A stretch of DNA of 48,903 bases, from assembly GCA_937960435.1 (NCBI GenBank), contig CALGPN010000023.1, positions 1 through 48,903 on the forward strand. Reading direction: 5' to 3'. The stretch comes from an uncultured Desulfosoma sp. Its GTDB lineage: Bacteria; Desulfobacterota; Syntrophobacteria; Syntrophobacterales; DSM-9756. The position numbers were made by a program, and so were the translations under genes. The stretch's first letter is position 1. The number at the start of each line of letters is the position of its first letter. The notes under the pieces were generated by a model. That model did not search any database. It was given only the letters and a program-made list of their open reading frames with translations, and had not been told where the DNA came from. Positions 1 through 7,814 of this stretch are shown one piece after another.

Positions 1-28
1 CACATGTCGGACGGAAGGGGGAAAGATT

Positions 29-661
29 ATGTCACAAATCCTGGTGTGTCGGAGCAAGGAAGGCATTGTGCTCGGTGTGGATTCCAAAGCTGTGGACGTG
101 GATCTTCAAGGCAATGTGGTACACAGCGTCGTAGAGCGCCTTTTTCCCCTTGGCACCCATGCCGCCGTCGCGGCGGGCGGCGCATCCGAGGGGGCGGAGA
201 TGGCAAGGATGCTGAGCCGATTTGTCGCCGAGGAGAATCTCAGCGATGTCACGGAAATTTACACGACCTCCTTGGCTTTTCTCTCCTCCCATTTTACGGA
301 ATTCATGCGCAAGATGTGCCGCGTCGTTCCGGTGGATCCTCTCCATCAGGTTCATTTCATCCTGGCCGGCCTTTCCGATCAGGATCCCCAAAATCCTTTT
401 AAAATGTACCTCCTTTGGACGAAGAAAAAACATCCCCAATTGGATGGGGACGAAATTCGCCATGCCTTCACGGTGCCTCGGCGCATGGCTTTAGAATACC
501 GGCTGAACATGATGGCGCAGCGCGGGGCCTCCACGGAGGAGGTCCTCAAGGAGGTGCGTTCCGCCATGGAATCCCTGACCTGGTACAAGGAAGAAGTCGG
601 CCCGCCGTATCGTTTCGCCGTAATTTCTCAGGAACAGGGATACCAAGAGGTGTCCTCGTAG
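29..661 (+). CDS. Proteasome-fold (Ntn-hydrolase-like) protein
   Basis: The 210-residue product opens with a short strand followed by KEGIVLGVDSKAV and then a GTHAAVAAGG segment. This resembles the start of 20S proteasome alpha/beta and HslV folds, where DGVVLAAD and an AG-containing second strand occur. Unlike catalytic beta subunits there is no threonine near the N-terminus, so threonine-protease activity is doubtful and the match may be to the fold only. The start is the ATG preceded by a purine-rich GGAAGGGGG ribosome site. The downstream neighbours are membrane-quality genes (NfeD and SPFH) on the same strand after a 68-bp gap. The family assignment is from motif memory and the function is unknown. 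Confidence 0.55.
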   Translation: MSQILVCRSKEGIVLGVDSKAVDVDLQGNVVHSVVERLFPLGTHAAVAAGGASEGAEMARMLSRFVAEENLSDVTEIYTTSLAFLSSHFTEFMRKMCRVVPVDPLHQVHFILAGLSDQDPQNPFKMYLLWTKKKHPQLDGDEIRHAFTVPRRMALEYRLNMMAQRGASTEEVLKEVRSAMESLTWYKEEVGPPYRFAVISQEQGYQEVSS

Positions 662-729
662 GGGCTTATGCAAGGGCGCCCGGTCGTGCAATGCGGCGCT
701 CCAGGCTCGACGGGGCAGGGGGGAATGCC

Positions 730-1176
730 GTGAAATACTGGATGTGGATCGCCCTCGGCATGGTTTTGGCCATTCTGGAAATATTCGTTCCCAACTTTGT
801 GGTCATCTGGTTCGGTCTTTCCGCCGTGGTTGTGGGTGTGGCGTTGCTCATGGTCCCATTGTCTCTGACGGCCCAGCTCCTGCTGTGGGCTTTGGGTTCG
901 GCGTTTTGGGTCATGGTGTGGTTTTTGTGGGTGAAGCCGCGCATGGCCGATCGCACCACCGCCGGCCAAGCCCGGGAAGCGCTTCTGGGGGCCGTGGGCA
1001 CGATCATCGACCCACCTCGGGAGGGCCACCGAGGGAAAATCCGTTTTCCGGCGCCTTTTTTAGGGTCGGACGAATGGCCGTGCATTGTTGAAGGCGAGAA
1101 AACCCTCGCGGTGGGGGACCGCGCCGTGGTGGTTGAACTGGCGGGGAACACCGTGATCGTCAAACGCAAACCGTGA
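730..1176 (+). CDS. NfeD-like membrane protein
   Basis: The 148-residue product has two or three hydrophobic helices in residues 1-70, including IALGMVLAILEIFVPNFVV, followed by a soluble C-terminal beta-barrel-like region with GAVGTIIDPP and GDRAVVVELAGNTVIVKR. This is the layout of short NfeD proteins with an OB-fold tail. I chose the GTG at 730 because a strong AGGGGGGAA ribosome site lies just before it; the open frame extends upstream but would overlap the previous gene. NfeD proteins are usually encoded beside an SPFH protein and are thought to act with it at the inner membrane. That is exactly the arrangement here, with only 14 bp to the next start. Confidence 0.85.
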   Translation: MKYWMWIALGMVLAILEIFVPNFVVIWFGLSAVVVGVALLMVPLSLTAQLLLWALGSAFWVMVWFLWVKPRMADRTTAGQAREALLGAVGTIIDPPREGHRGKIRFPAPFLGSDEWPCIVEGEKTLAVGDRAVVVELAGNTVIVKRKP

Positions 1177-1190
1177 AAAAGGGGGCGCCC

Positions 1191-2042
1191 ATGAGTCCCG
1201 GCTTGATTCTCGTTGTCGTTTTTTTCGTTCTCGTGCTCGTTACCATCGTCATGGGGATCCGCATCGTGCCCCAAGGCTATAAGCACGTGGTCCAACGCCT
1301 CGGCAAGTATCATCGCACTCTTTCACCGGGCTTGAACGTCATCGTTCCTTACATGGACAGCGTCGCCTTCAAAGTGCCCACAAAAGACCTGGTGCTGGAC
1401 ATTCCCACTCAGGAAGTCATCACCCGGGACAATGCCGTCATCAAAGCCAACGCCGTCGCTTACATCAACATCGTCTCTCCGGAAAAAGCGGTCTACGGCG
1501 TCGAAGACTACCGGCTCGCCATCCAAAACCTGGTGCAAACGTCCTTGCGCTCCATTATCGGCGAGATGGATTTGGACGACGCCCTCTCTTCCCGGGAGCT
1601 CATCAAGACCAAACTGAAGACCGCCATTTCCGATGACATCGCCGATTGGGGCATCATGGTCAAGACGGTGGAAATTCAGGATATCGCCCCGTCGTCGACC
1701 ATGCAGCAGGCCATGGAAGAGCAGGCCGCCGCCGAAAGACAGCGGCGTGCGACGGTGACCCGAGCGGAAGGGGAGAAAACGGCGGCCATCCTCCAAGCCG
1801 AAGGACGCCTGGAGGCGTCCCGGAGGGATGCGGAAGCCAAAATCGTCCTCGCCCAAGCCAACCAGAAAGCCATTCAGCTCGTCATCGAAGCCGCCAAGGA
1901 CAACCCCTTGCCGCTCTTGTTCATCCTCGGCGAGCGCTACGTGGATGCCGTCAAGAGCTTGGCTGCGTCGGAAAACGCGAAAATCGTCGCCCTTCCCGCG
2001 GACCTTCCGGCCGCGTTGAAAGGGATTTTGGGTGCACGGTGA
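1191..2042 (+). CDS. SPFH/Band 7 (stomatin, QmcA-like) membrane protein
   Basis: The product is 283 residues. One N-terminal membrane helix (about residues 4-22) is followed by VPQGYKHVVQRLGKY, the classical start of a Band 7 domain, then LDIPTQEVITRDNA and a long charged coiled coil (about 165-230) rich in AEGEKTAAILQAEG. This matches stomatin/QmcA proteins, which oligomerise in membrane microdomains and often regulate FtsH-type proteolysis. The ATG at 1191 has a GGGGG ribosome site. A GTG at 1173 overlaps the NfeD stop and would add six residues, but it is less likely. The gene follows the NfeD gene and is probably co-transcribed with it. Confidence 0.9.
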   Translation: MSPGLILVVVFFVLVLVTIVMGIRIVPQGYKHVVQRLGKYHRTLSPGLNVIVPYMDSVAFKVPTKDLVLDIPTQEVITRDNAVIKANAVAYINIVSPEKAVYGVEDYRLAIQNLVQTSLRSIIGEMDLDDALSSRELIKTKLKTAISDDIADWGIMVKTVEIQDIAPSSTMQQAMEEQAAAERQRRATVTRAEGEKTAAILQAEGRLEASRRDAEAKIVLAQANQKAIQLVIEAAKDNPLPLLFILGERYVDAVKSLAASENAKIVALPADLPAALKGILGAR

Positions 2043-2074
2043 AGCCTGCGGCGGCAAAGACTTTCGGGTTGGAA

Positions 2075-2407
2075 TCAGGGCACTTCGGTGCGCGTGTTTT
2101 CCGCCACCCAAGCCAGATAGGGCGGGAAGCCGCGTTCTACCGGCACAGCGATGATTTCCGGGACTTCATAGCTGTGCAGCGCCTTGACGCGGGCTTCCAG
2201 AAGCGGGAAAGCCGCCCGTGTCGTCTTGGCGACGAGGAGGCATTCGGGATCGTCGCAGATCTCCCCTTTCCATCGATACACGGATCGGACGGCGGGGACG
2301 ATGTTGACGCAGGCGGCAAGGTTCTCTTCAACCACTGTTTTGGCGAGGCGGTAAGCCTGATCCTGATCGGGCACGGTGATCAAAACGACCAAGACATCGG
2401 ACGCCAT
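2075..2407 (-). CDS. cutA: Divalent-cation tolerance protein CutA
   Basis: The 110-residue product has the full CutA1 pattern: LITVPDQDQAYRLAKTVVEE, then AACVNIVPAVRSVYRWKGEI and a C-terminal VKALHSYEVPEIIAVPVERG. CutA forms very stable trimers with a ferredoxin-like fold. It is linked genetically to copper tolerance in E. coli, although its biochemical role is still unclear. The length is normal for the family. The gene stands alone on this strand, converging with the SPFH gene 32 bp away and diverging from the cysteine-cluster gene across 74 bp. Confidence 0.95.
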   Translation of the reverse strand: MASDVLVVLITVPDQDQAYRLAKTVVEENLAACVNIVPAVRSVYRWKGEICDDPECLLVAKTTRAAFPLLEARVKALHSYEVPEIIAVPVERGFPPYLAWVAENTRTEVP

Positions 2408-2481
2408 GACGAAACCTCCATGGGCACAGGGTTCACCATCGGTCTGGGACGCGTGGAACCACGATCACGATAGCGAAAGCC

Positions 2482-3117
2482 ATGAGCGAATACAACCGGG
2501 AGCAATGGCAGAGCTTTACCGCCGTGAAAGCGGCCATAGAAAAGATGACGGAAGAGGAGCTCGCCGCCTTGCGTTTCGCCGTGGAACCTTATCTCGCGTT
2601 TCGCCGGCAACTGCACGCGTTCCATGAAAAATATTTCACCCTGCACTGTGCAGGTCGGTGTTTCGAAACCGGCCTGAGCGCCTGCTGCGGTTTCGAAAGC
2701 ATCTTTACCTTTTTCGCCGACCAGGTGGCCACCTATCTTGTCTCAGACCAAGAAGCCAGGGATCGGATTTTTCATGCGCTTTTGCGCCCTTACCGTTCGG
2801 ACCGCTGCGTTTATTTGGGCCCGAAGGGCTGTGTGTGGAGCGTGCCGCCGATTTCCTGCGCTTTTTTCTATTGTGAGGCGTTAAAAGAAGAAGTTTTCGC
2901 GGCTCATCCGGAAGCGGCCTCGGTGTGGCAAAGGCTTCGGGAGGCGGAAAAGGCCTTCACCTATCCCGACCGGCCGGTTCTCTTTGATACGCTGGAGGCA
3001 TTGTTTTGCGAAAAAGGAGTGGATTCGCCCCACATGTATTTTCACAAGAGTCCAGGACTCCTTCGTATCAAAAAGGAAGCCGGGCTTGTCGCGGGTTCTG
3101 TCAACCGGCGCCGCTGA
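2482..3117 (+). CDS. Cysteine-cluster protein, possibly YkgJ-like
   Basis: The 211-residue product is not firmly recognised. An N-terminal helical part of about 50 residues is followed by a dense cysteine set: C56, C60, the pair C68-C69, C109, C117, C126 and C131, with the segment CVYLGPKGCVW. This spacing suggests a metal or iron-sulfur cluster, as in the YkgJ/Fe-S zinc-type cysteine-cluster family, where C-rich blocks around a G-C-x-W-x-x-x-P motif are common. No membrane segment or signal peptide is visible, so a cytoplasmic location is likely. It diverges from cutA and is followed by repeat DNA. The metal type and function are unknown. Confidence 0.5.
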   Translation: MSEYNREQWQSFTAVKAAIEKMTEEELAALRFAVEPYLAFRRQLHAFHEKYFTLHCAGRCFETGLSACCGFESIFTFFADQVATYLVSDQEARDRIFHALLRPYRSDRCVYLGPKGCVWSVPPISCAFFYCEALKEEVFAAHPEAASVWQRLREAEKAFTYPDRPVLFDTLEALFCEKGVDSPHMYFHKSPGLLRIKKEAGLVAGSVNRRR

Positions 3118-3132
3118 ACCTGAAGCAGATTT

Positions 3133-3159
3133 CGGGCGGGCACAAGGCCCGCCCCTACA
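3133..3159 (+). repeat. Interspersed GC-rich inverted-repeat element, copy 1
   Basis: The 27-bp unit begins CGGGCGGGCACAAGGCCCG and ends CCCCTACA. Its GGGCGGGC and GCCCGCCC arms can form a hairpin. The reverse complement occurs at 48850-48876 with one mismatch, and a shorter variant sits at 3243-3265. It lies 15 bp after the stop of the cysteine-cluster gene. Confidence 0.75.
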
Positions 3160-3242
3160 GTGGGTAGAATGGCCGGCGGACGGGGCGGGCGGGCAGGAAG
3201 GTGCGGGCGGATGCGGGCGGGCCCAAGGCCCAAGGAAACAAA

Positions 3243-3265
3243 GCGGGCCCAAGGCCCGCCCCTAC
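3243..3265 (+). repeat. Interspersed GC-rich inverted-repeat element, copy 2 (variant)
   Basis: This copy reads GCGGGCCCAAGGCCCGCCCC and then TAC. It is preceded at 3214-3234 by a truncated relative. The 280-bp gap at 3118-3397 is therefore largely built of decayed copies of one repeat, and I see no gene in it. Confidence 0.65.
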
Positions 3266-3397
3266 GGGTTTCGCGAGCGCGGTGTTGCGGCGAGCAAGGA
3301 GTGCCGCCCCGGTGTTTCGAACGGCCCAACATAATCCGAATCTGGCACCTGGAATCTCTCTGAGACACTTGAACGGCTTTATTCTGGAGATTGCGCC

Positions 3398-3712
3398 ATG
3401 GGTCCGGAGCTTCTTTCGCCCGATCGGGTGGTTTTGGGGAGCGTCAATGCTTCCGTGCCCCATGAAATTTCCATCGAGGTTCTGATTGAAGCCATCAAGG
3501 GGACCACTGCCGCGGATTCTTGGCGGCCCCACCTTGTGGCGTTTTTTACCGAGGTTTCGTTCGATGTCTTGGATCGGTTTCTAAGACGACATGGGATCCG
3601 AGCGGAAGAGGCTCTGCAATGCTACCTCAGGTATGTCAAACCCACCGATGCCAAGCCCCTCGTCGAGGAGTGGTTGCATGAGCGACGAGACTTGGAAGAT
3701 TCTGTTGCGTGA
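3398..3712 (+). CDS. Probable partner (antitoxin-like) of AbiEii-type nucleotidyltransferase
   Basis: The 104-residue hypothetical protein is acidic at its C-terminus (EEWLHERRDLEDSVA) and has no recognisable domain. Its gene overlaps the next one by 35 bp in a different frame, a coupling typical of toxin-antitoxin and small two-gene defence modules, where the first gene is often the antitoxin. A GGAGATTGCGCC leader provides a ribosome site. The antitoxin label is inferred only from position beside an AbiEii-type protein; the sequence itself does not show an HTH motif that I can call. Confidence 0.5.
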   Translation: MGPELLSPDRVVLGSVNASVPHEISIEVLIEAIKGTTAADSWRPHLVAFFTEVSFDVLDRFLRRHGIRAEEALQCYLRYVKPTDAKPLVEEWLHERRDLEDSVA

Positions 3713-4328
3713 GGCTTTAGCATGCATCGACACGTTGCCGCGAAGCCTTGAGCCGGTCTGGAGTTTTGGGGGCGGAACGGTGCTCATGCTCCATTACGAG
3801 CATCGAATGAGCAAGGATATTGACATCTTTATTCGTGATGCCCAATACCTAACATTTCTGTCGCCTCGGCTCAATGATCGCGTCGCAGCCCTTTCGGAGG
3901 ACTACGACGAACAATCGACCTTTCTGAAACTGCGGATATCCCCTGGAGAAATCGATTTCATCGTGGCGCCGACTTTGACGAGCCCGGGGTGGGAAAAGTG
4001 GTGTTTCGAGGGGCGGGTTCTTCGCAAGGAAACCCCCGCCGAAGTAGGCGCAAAGAAAGTGTTTTATCGGGCCTCGGAACTCAAGGTGCGGGACGTGCTG
4101 GATCTGGCCTTCGTTCTGGAGCACAACCTCCCCGAAGTCATGGCCAACAAGGAGGTTTTTTTTGCCAAGGCGGACATTCTGCGCTCCCGTCTCATCCTGC
4201 TGGAAAAGAATTTCGAGAAATTGGCCTTGGAGCAGATCGCGTTACTCCCCCGGGGAATGACGATGCTGCCCTCGGCCTGGGCGAGAGTCTGGTCGTTTTT
4301 CGCCGGTGGAAAAACACGAAAGGGATAA
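3678..4328 (+). CDS. AbiEii/AbiGii-type nucleotidyltransferase (toxin)
   Basis: The 216-residue product has the minimal nucleotidyltransferase signature: GGGT at residues 31-34, then R43-M-S and the catalytic pair D47-x-D49 (SKDIDIFI). This matches the DUF1814/AbiEii family, whose members transfer nucleotides to targets such as tRNA acceptor stems and act as toxins or phage-abortive factors. A KVRDVLDLAFVLEHN segment in the C-terminal half is also typical of the family. The ATG at 3678 gives a normal N-terminus; longer in-frame starts lie inside the upstream gene. It is translated from within the end of that gene, which suggests a two-gene system. Confidence 0.8.
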   Translation: MSDETWKILLREALACIDTLPRSLEPVWSFGGGTVLMLHYEHRMSKDIDIFIRDAQYLTFLSPRLNDRVAALSEDYDEQSTFLKLRISPGEIDFIVAPTLTSPGWEKWCFEGRVLRKETPAEVGAKKVFYRASELKVRDVLDLAFVLEHNLPEVMANKEVFFAKADILRSRLILLEKNFEKLALEQIALLPRGMTMLPSAWARVWSFFAGGKTRKG

Positions 4329-4450
4329 GAAACCCCGCCTCATTGTCAGGCCGGTCATGCGGCACCGTTGATTTTGGCCAAATTGGGGGGAGGTGGATGA
4401 ACCCAGGAGCTCTTGCCATGAAATCCGCGCGGGTGTTCGTGAAACGGGAT

Positions 4451-5842
4451 TTAGTAGGCGTTCTCGCTTTTCCAAACTTGAAACACGGTGAGGAAAAGGA
4501 TCTTGATGTCAAGCCACAAAGACCAGGAACGCAGGTATTCCAGGTCGAATTCCACCCGTTTTTGCATTTTTTCCAAAGTATCTGTTTCTCCGCGCCAGCC
4601 TTTGATTTGCGCCAACCCGGTGATCCCGGGGCGAACTTTATGGCGAAGCATGTAGCCGAAAACTTTCTTCCGGAATTCCTCGTTTAAAGCCACCGGGTGC
4701 GGCCTCGGGCCCACAAGGGACAGACGGCCTTGGATGACGTTGATGAGCTGGGGCAACTCATCGAGAGAGGTCTTGCGCAAAAACCGCCCCAGAGGGGTCA
4801 CACGGGGGTCCCCTTTAGTGGCTTGCTTGAAGGTGTAGCCGTCTTCGCAGACGCTCATGGTTCGGAACTTGTACACCTTGATGGGCTGTCCGTCCAAGCC
4901 GTAGCGCCATTGCTTGAAAAGGATCGGCCCTGGGGAGGTGAGTTTGACCAAGACGGCGATGACCGCCATGACGGGCGCGGCCATGAGGAGCGCCAGGCTG
5001 CCAAAGATAAGGTCTTCGGCGCGTTTGAGCAGGTTGTTGACTCCGATATGCGGGGAATCCCAAAGCCCCACGAAGGCCATATTGTCCAATCGGATAATGT
5101 GACCGCCGAGGAATACGTCCAAGAGAAAAAGGTCGGGCACCACAAAGACCGAAGCCGTGGTGTCGGCCAATTCCCGCACCAGCCATTCCGTTTTCTCATA
5201 AGCCTTGGTCGGCAAGGCCAAATAGACCTGGTGAACGTTTTTTTCCTTCACGTACTGGGGAAGGTCCTTGAGCGGCCCCAGATAGGGAAGAGTGTCCAAA
5301 GGCGCTTCGCTCTTATCGTCAAAAAAGCCCACGATCTGGGCGCCGATCCATGGATTTTCCTTGAACCACGCGATGAGATGCTCGGCCAGATGACCGCGGC
5401 CGGCCACCACGGCGCTCCGGATGTTCCAGCCCTTGGCACGCAAGCGGCGCACGATGGTGCGCAAAACGATTCTTTCGGAACACAGGAGAATCGGCAAAAC
5501 GACCATCCACGACAAGACGACTTCCCGTTCGTAGATGGCACTCAGTTTAAGGGCGTAGGCGAGGATGAGCGAGCTGCTGAAAAGGATCAAACAGCCCAGA
5601 AGCACGCGGTAGAGCTCCTGGCGCAAAGGGGTGCCCCGCCAGGAACGATAGATTCCGGCAAGGTGGAAGATGCCGAAACCTTGAAGAAAGATGACGCTGG
5701 CGGCCGCCGGGTACAGGGGTTCATGATAGGTGCGGTAATAGATGCTCAGGACCAGAAACACGAGAGCGGCCCCCAGGGGATCCAAAACCCGGTGCGTGGA
5801 GATGAGCAGCGGTTCGTAAGAGCGAAGGCGTCCCTCACTCAT
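4451..5842 (-). CDS. Undecaprenyl-phosphate sugar phosphotransferase (WcaJ-like)
   Basis: The 463-residue product has about four membrane helices in residues 10-120, a CoA-binding-like middle domain with VVAGRGHLAEHL, and a C-terminal bacterial sugar-transferase domain. That domain is introduced by KRAEDLIFGSLALLMAAP and carries SPGPILFKQ, KVYKFRTM, TSLDELPQL and VGPRPHPV. These are hallmarks of polyprenyl-P hexose-1-P transferases that start a polysaccharide repeat on undecaprenyl phosphate at the inner membrane. The start is the ATG at 5842, 5 bp after the previous stop. It is the last gene of the exopolysaccharide operon. The sugar is probably glucose or galactose, but the sequence does not decide this. 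Confidence 0.92.
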   Translation of the reverse strand: MSEGRLRSYEPLLISTHRVLDPLGAALVFLVLSIYYRTYHEPLYPAAASVIFLQGFGIFHLAGIYRSWRGTPLRQELYRVLLGCLILFSSSLILAYALKLSAIYEREVVLSWMVVLPILLCSERIVLRTIVRRLRAKGWNIRSAVVAGRGHLAEHLIAWFKENPWIGAQIVGFFDDKSEAPLDTLPYLGPLKDLPQYVKEKNVHQVYLALPTKAYEKTEWLVRELADTTASVFVVPDLFLLDVFLGGHIIRLDNMAFVGLWDSPHIGVNNLLKRAEDLIFGSLALLMAAPVMAVIAVLVKLTSPGPILFKQWRYGLDGQPIKVYKFRTMSVCEDGYTFKQATKGDPRVTPLGRFLRKTSLDELPQLINVIQGRLSLVGPRPHPVALNEEFRKKVFGYMLRHKVRPGITGLAQIKGWRGETDTLEKMQKRVEFDLEYLRSWSLWLDIKILFLTVFQVWKSENAY

Positions 5843-5847
5843 AGGGT

Positions 5848-6621
5848 TTATCCTCGACCAATGGGCCGGCGAAGAATCCGACGGGACGTGAATTCCGCCG
5901 CCACAAGCCCGGTTAGGTAGAAAGGTTCCACAAGGTACCTTTTCCACAAACGCTTCGGCTCGCTCATGAGCCGGTAGAGCCACTCCAAACCCAAGCGCCC
6001 CAACCACCGGGGCGGCATGGGCACGACCCCGGCCACAAAATCGAAACACGCCCCGGAGTTCAAGATCACGTGGGTGCGCAACGCATGGAAATTGTCCAGA
6101 ACCCAGGACTCCTGCCGGGGCATTCCCATGCCCACCATGAGGAGATGCGGACGATACCGAGCGATGATGTCGAGCACGGCGTCGTTTTCCGGGCCGGTAG
6201 GGTCGAAATAGCCGTGATGGGTTTGAATATCCAACCCGGGAGCCGCTTGTCGCAGCACCGCCGCGGCCTTTTCCCCCACCCCGGGGCGGCCGCCCAAATG
6301 GAAGACCCGATAATGTCTGCGGGCGGCCTGTTCCATGAGGGGGAAAACCCAGTCCACATAGGTGGTGCGGTGAGCGGCGGTGAGCGGCACACCTAAGAGC
6401 TTGGCCAGCATGACCAAAGACATGCCGTCCACATGGATGATGTGGGCGGCATCGCAAAAGGCGCGGAATTTCGGGTTGTGGTGGTAAAGGTAGACACTGT
6501 GAAGGTTGTGGTTGGCCACCACGATCTTTTGCCCGTCTTCCACCGCACGAATGACGCATTGGGTGAGTTCGTCGGTTGTCAGCCGATGCACCGTCACACC
6601 CAGAAAACGAACGAATTCCAT
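5848..6621 (-). CDS. WecG/TagA/CpsF-family glycosyltransferase
   Basis: The 257-residue product has the family pattern VVANHNLHSVYLYHHN, AHIIHVDGMSLV (including the conserved Asp), VFHLGG and LLMVGMGMPRQESWV. The family (GT26) usually adds the second sugar, often N-acetylmannosamine or its uronate, to a lipid-linked monosaccharide made by a WcaJ- or WecA-type enzyme, which is encoded next. The ATG at 6621 overlaps the upstream stop in a TAATG arrangement, so translation is coupled. A longer in-frame extension upstream lies within the previous gene and is rejected. Confidence 0.9.
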   Translation of the reverse strand: MEFVRFLGVTVHRLTTDELTQCVIRAVEDGQKIVVANHNLHSVYLYHHNPKFRAFCDAAHIIHVDGMSLVMLAKLLGVPLTAAHRTTYVDWVFPLMEQAARRHYRVFHLGGRPGVGEKAAAVLRQAAPGLDIQTHHGYFDPTGPENDAVLDIIARYRPHLLMVGMGMPRQESWVLDNFHALRTHVILNSGACFDFVAGVVPMPPRWLGRLGLEWLYRLMSEPKRLWKRYLVEPFYLTGLVAAEFTSRRILRRPIGRG

Positions 6622-7814
6622 TACGTATTCCTCTGAGACAAGATCCGTTCCACCTCTTGAATAAGGTGGGTGACACGCACCTCCCATCCATGCCGGCTCA
6701 GCACCTGGCGACGGGCCGCGACTCCCATAGCTTCCCAACGATCGCGTCGGCGCAGGGCTTCGGTCAAGACCGCTTTGAGCTCGCCCATGGATTCCGGAGC
6801 GAAAAGCCAGCCCGTCTCGCCGGGTTCGACGGCGCGCAACGCGTCCTCATAGGCGGCGGCGATCACGGGCTTTGCCATGGCCAGGTATTCGTAAAGCTTC
6901 AGCGGGGAATGATACATCGTGCCGATCTTAAGGGGCACCTGTCCCGAATAGCCGACATCGACGCGCCCGAGCACCGTGGGGACCTCTTCCCAAGGGACAC
7001 TGCCGAGAAAAAAGACTCGGTCCGCTACGCCTCGTTCCCGAGCGAGCTTTTCCCATGAGGCACGTTCGGGGCCGTCACCGGCGACGACCAAGGCCCAATG
7101 GATCCCCTCCTCTTTGAGTTCGGCGAGGGCCGTGATGAGTCGATCCAAGCCCTGCCAGGCAATGAGGCTTCCCACGAAGCCCAAGGTCGGCATGGCAAAA
7201 TAGCGAGACCCGTCGGCTTTGGACGGGTCGAACCGTTGCGTATCCACACCGTTGGGGACAAGGACGATCTTGTCTTCCGGCACGCCGGCTTCCCGGACAA
7301 TGATGTCCCGAAGAGGGCTCGTGATGCACACCAGCACGTCGCAATCGCGGTACGCCTGGATCTCCAGACGGCGCGCCACGGCGCTCAGCGCAATGCTTCG
7401 CCGCTCCGTTTTGGCTTCATAGAAGAAAGGTCCGTTGGTTTCCAAAATCCAGGGGATGCCCCTTTGCTGAAAAGCGCGCCCCAAGGATTGAAACACCCCG
7501 AACCGTTCGTAGACCCAATCCACAGAGCCGATTTCTTTCCAAGCGGCATGCCGGTTGCGCCATGCCAAAACCAGGCGCACCATATCGGCGGCGCTTCGAT
7601 GCAAAACCCCGCGGCGCAATCTCTGTTCCGACCCCGAAGTCACCCAACCGGCGGGCATGCGGTCGCCGACAATGAATGGGCGGACCTCCCAACCGAGCTT
7701 CCGAAAGGCTCCGATGAAGCCGAGAATATGCGACTTGGGGCCGCTCGCTTCCGCCTCGGGCCTGGTGGAAACGCGCGGGGCTCCTGAAAGATATCCCAGT
7801 GTTCTGCGCCTCAT
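6621..7814 (-). CDS. GT4-type glycosyltransferase (second of two)
   Basis: The 397-residue product has the two-domain GT-B layout. The N-terminal half has LGYLSGAPRVST and GFIGAFRKLGWEV; the C-terminal half has VPNGVDTQRFDP, GFVGSLIAWQGLDRLI, VVAGDGPE and the SPLKLYEYLAMAKPVIA motif with its acceptor/donor glutamate. These are standard for nucleotide-sugar-dependent retaining transferases acting on lipid-linked intermediates. The ATG at 7814 overlaps the previous stop as ATGA. The sugar specificity cannot be read. It belongs to the exopolysaccharide operon. Confidence 0.9.
   Translation of the reverse strand: MRRRTLGYLSGAPRVSTRPEAEASGPKSHILGFIGAFRKLGWEVRPFIVGDRMPAGWVTSGSEQRLRRGVLHRSAADMVRLVLAWRNRHAAWKEIGSVDWVYERFGVFQSLGRAFQQRGIPWILETNGPFFYEAKTERRSIALSAVARRLEIQAYRDCDVLVCITSPLRDIIVREAGVPEDKIVLVPNGVDTQRFDPSKADGSRYFAMPTLGFVGSLIAWQGLDRLITALAELKEEGIHWALVVAGDGPERASWEKLARERGVADRVFFLGSVPWEEVPTVLGRVDVGYSGQVPLKIGTMYHSPLKLYEYLAMAKPVIAAAYEDALRAVEPGETGWLFAPESMGELKAVLTEALRRRDRWEAMGVAARRQVLSRHGWEVRVTHLIQEVERILSQRNT

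Noticed and set aside
4697-5920. A 407-codon open frame on the plus strand
   Set aside because: It is antisense to the WcaJ-like and WecG-like genes, has no ribosome site and no family-like sequence; long antisense frames are common at this GC content.
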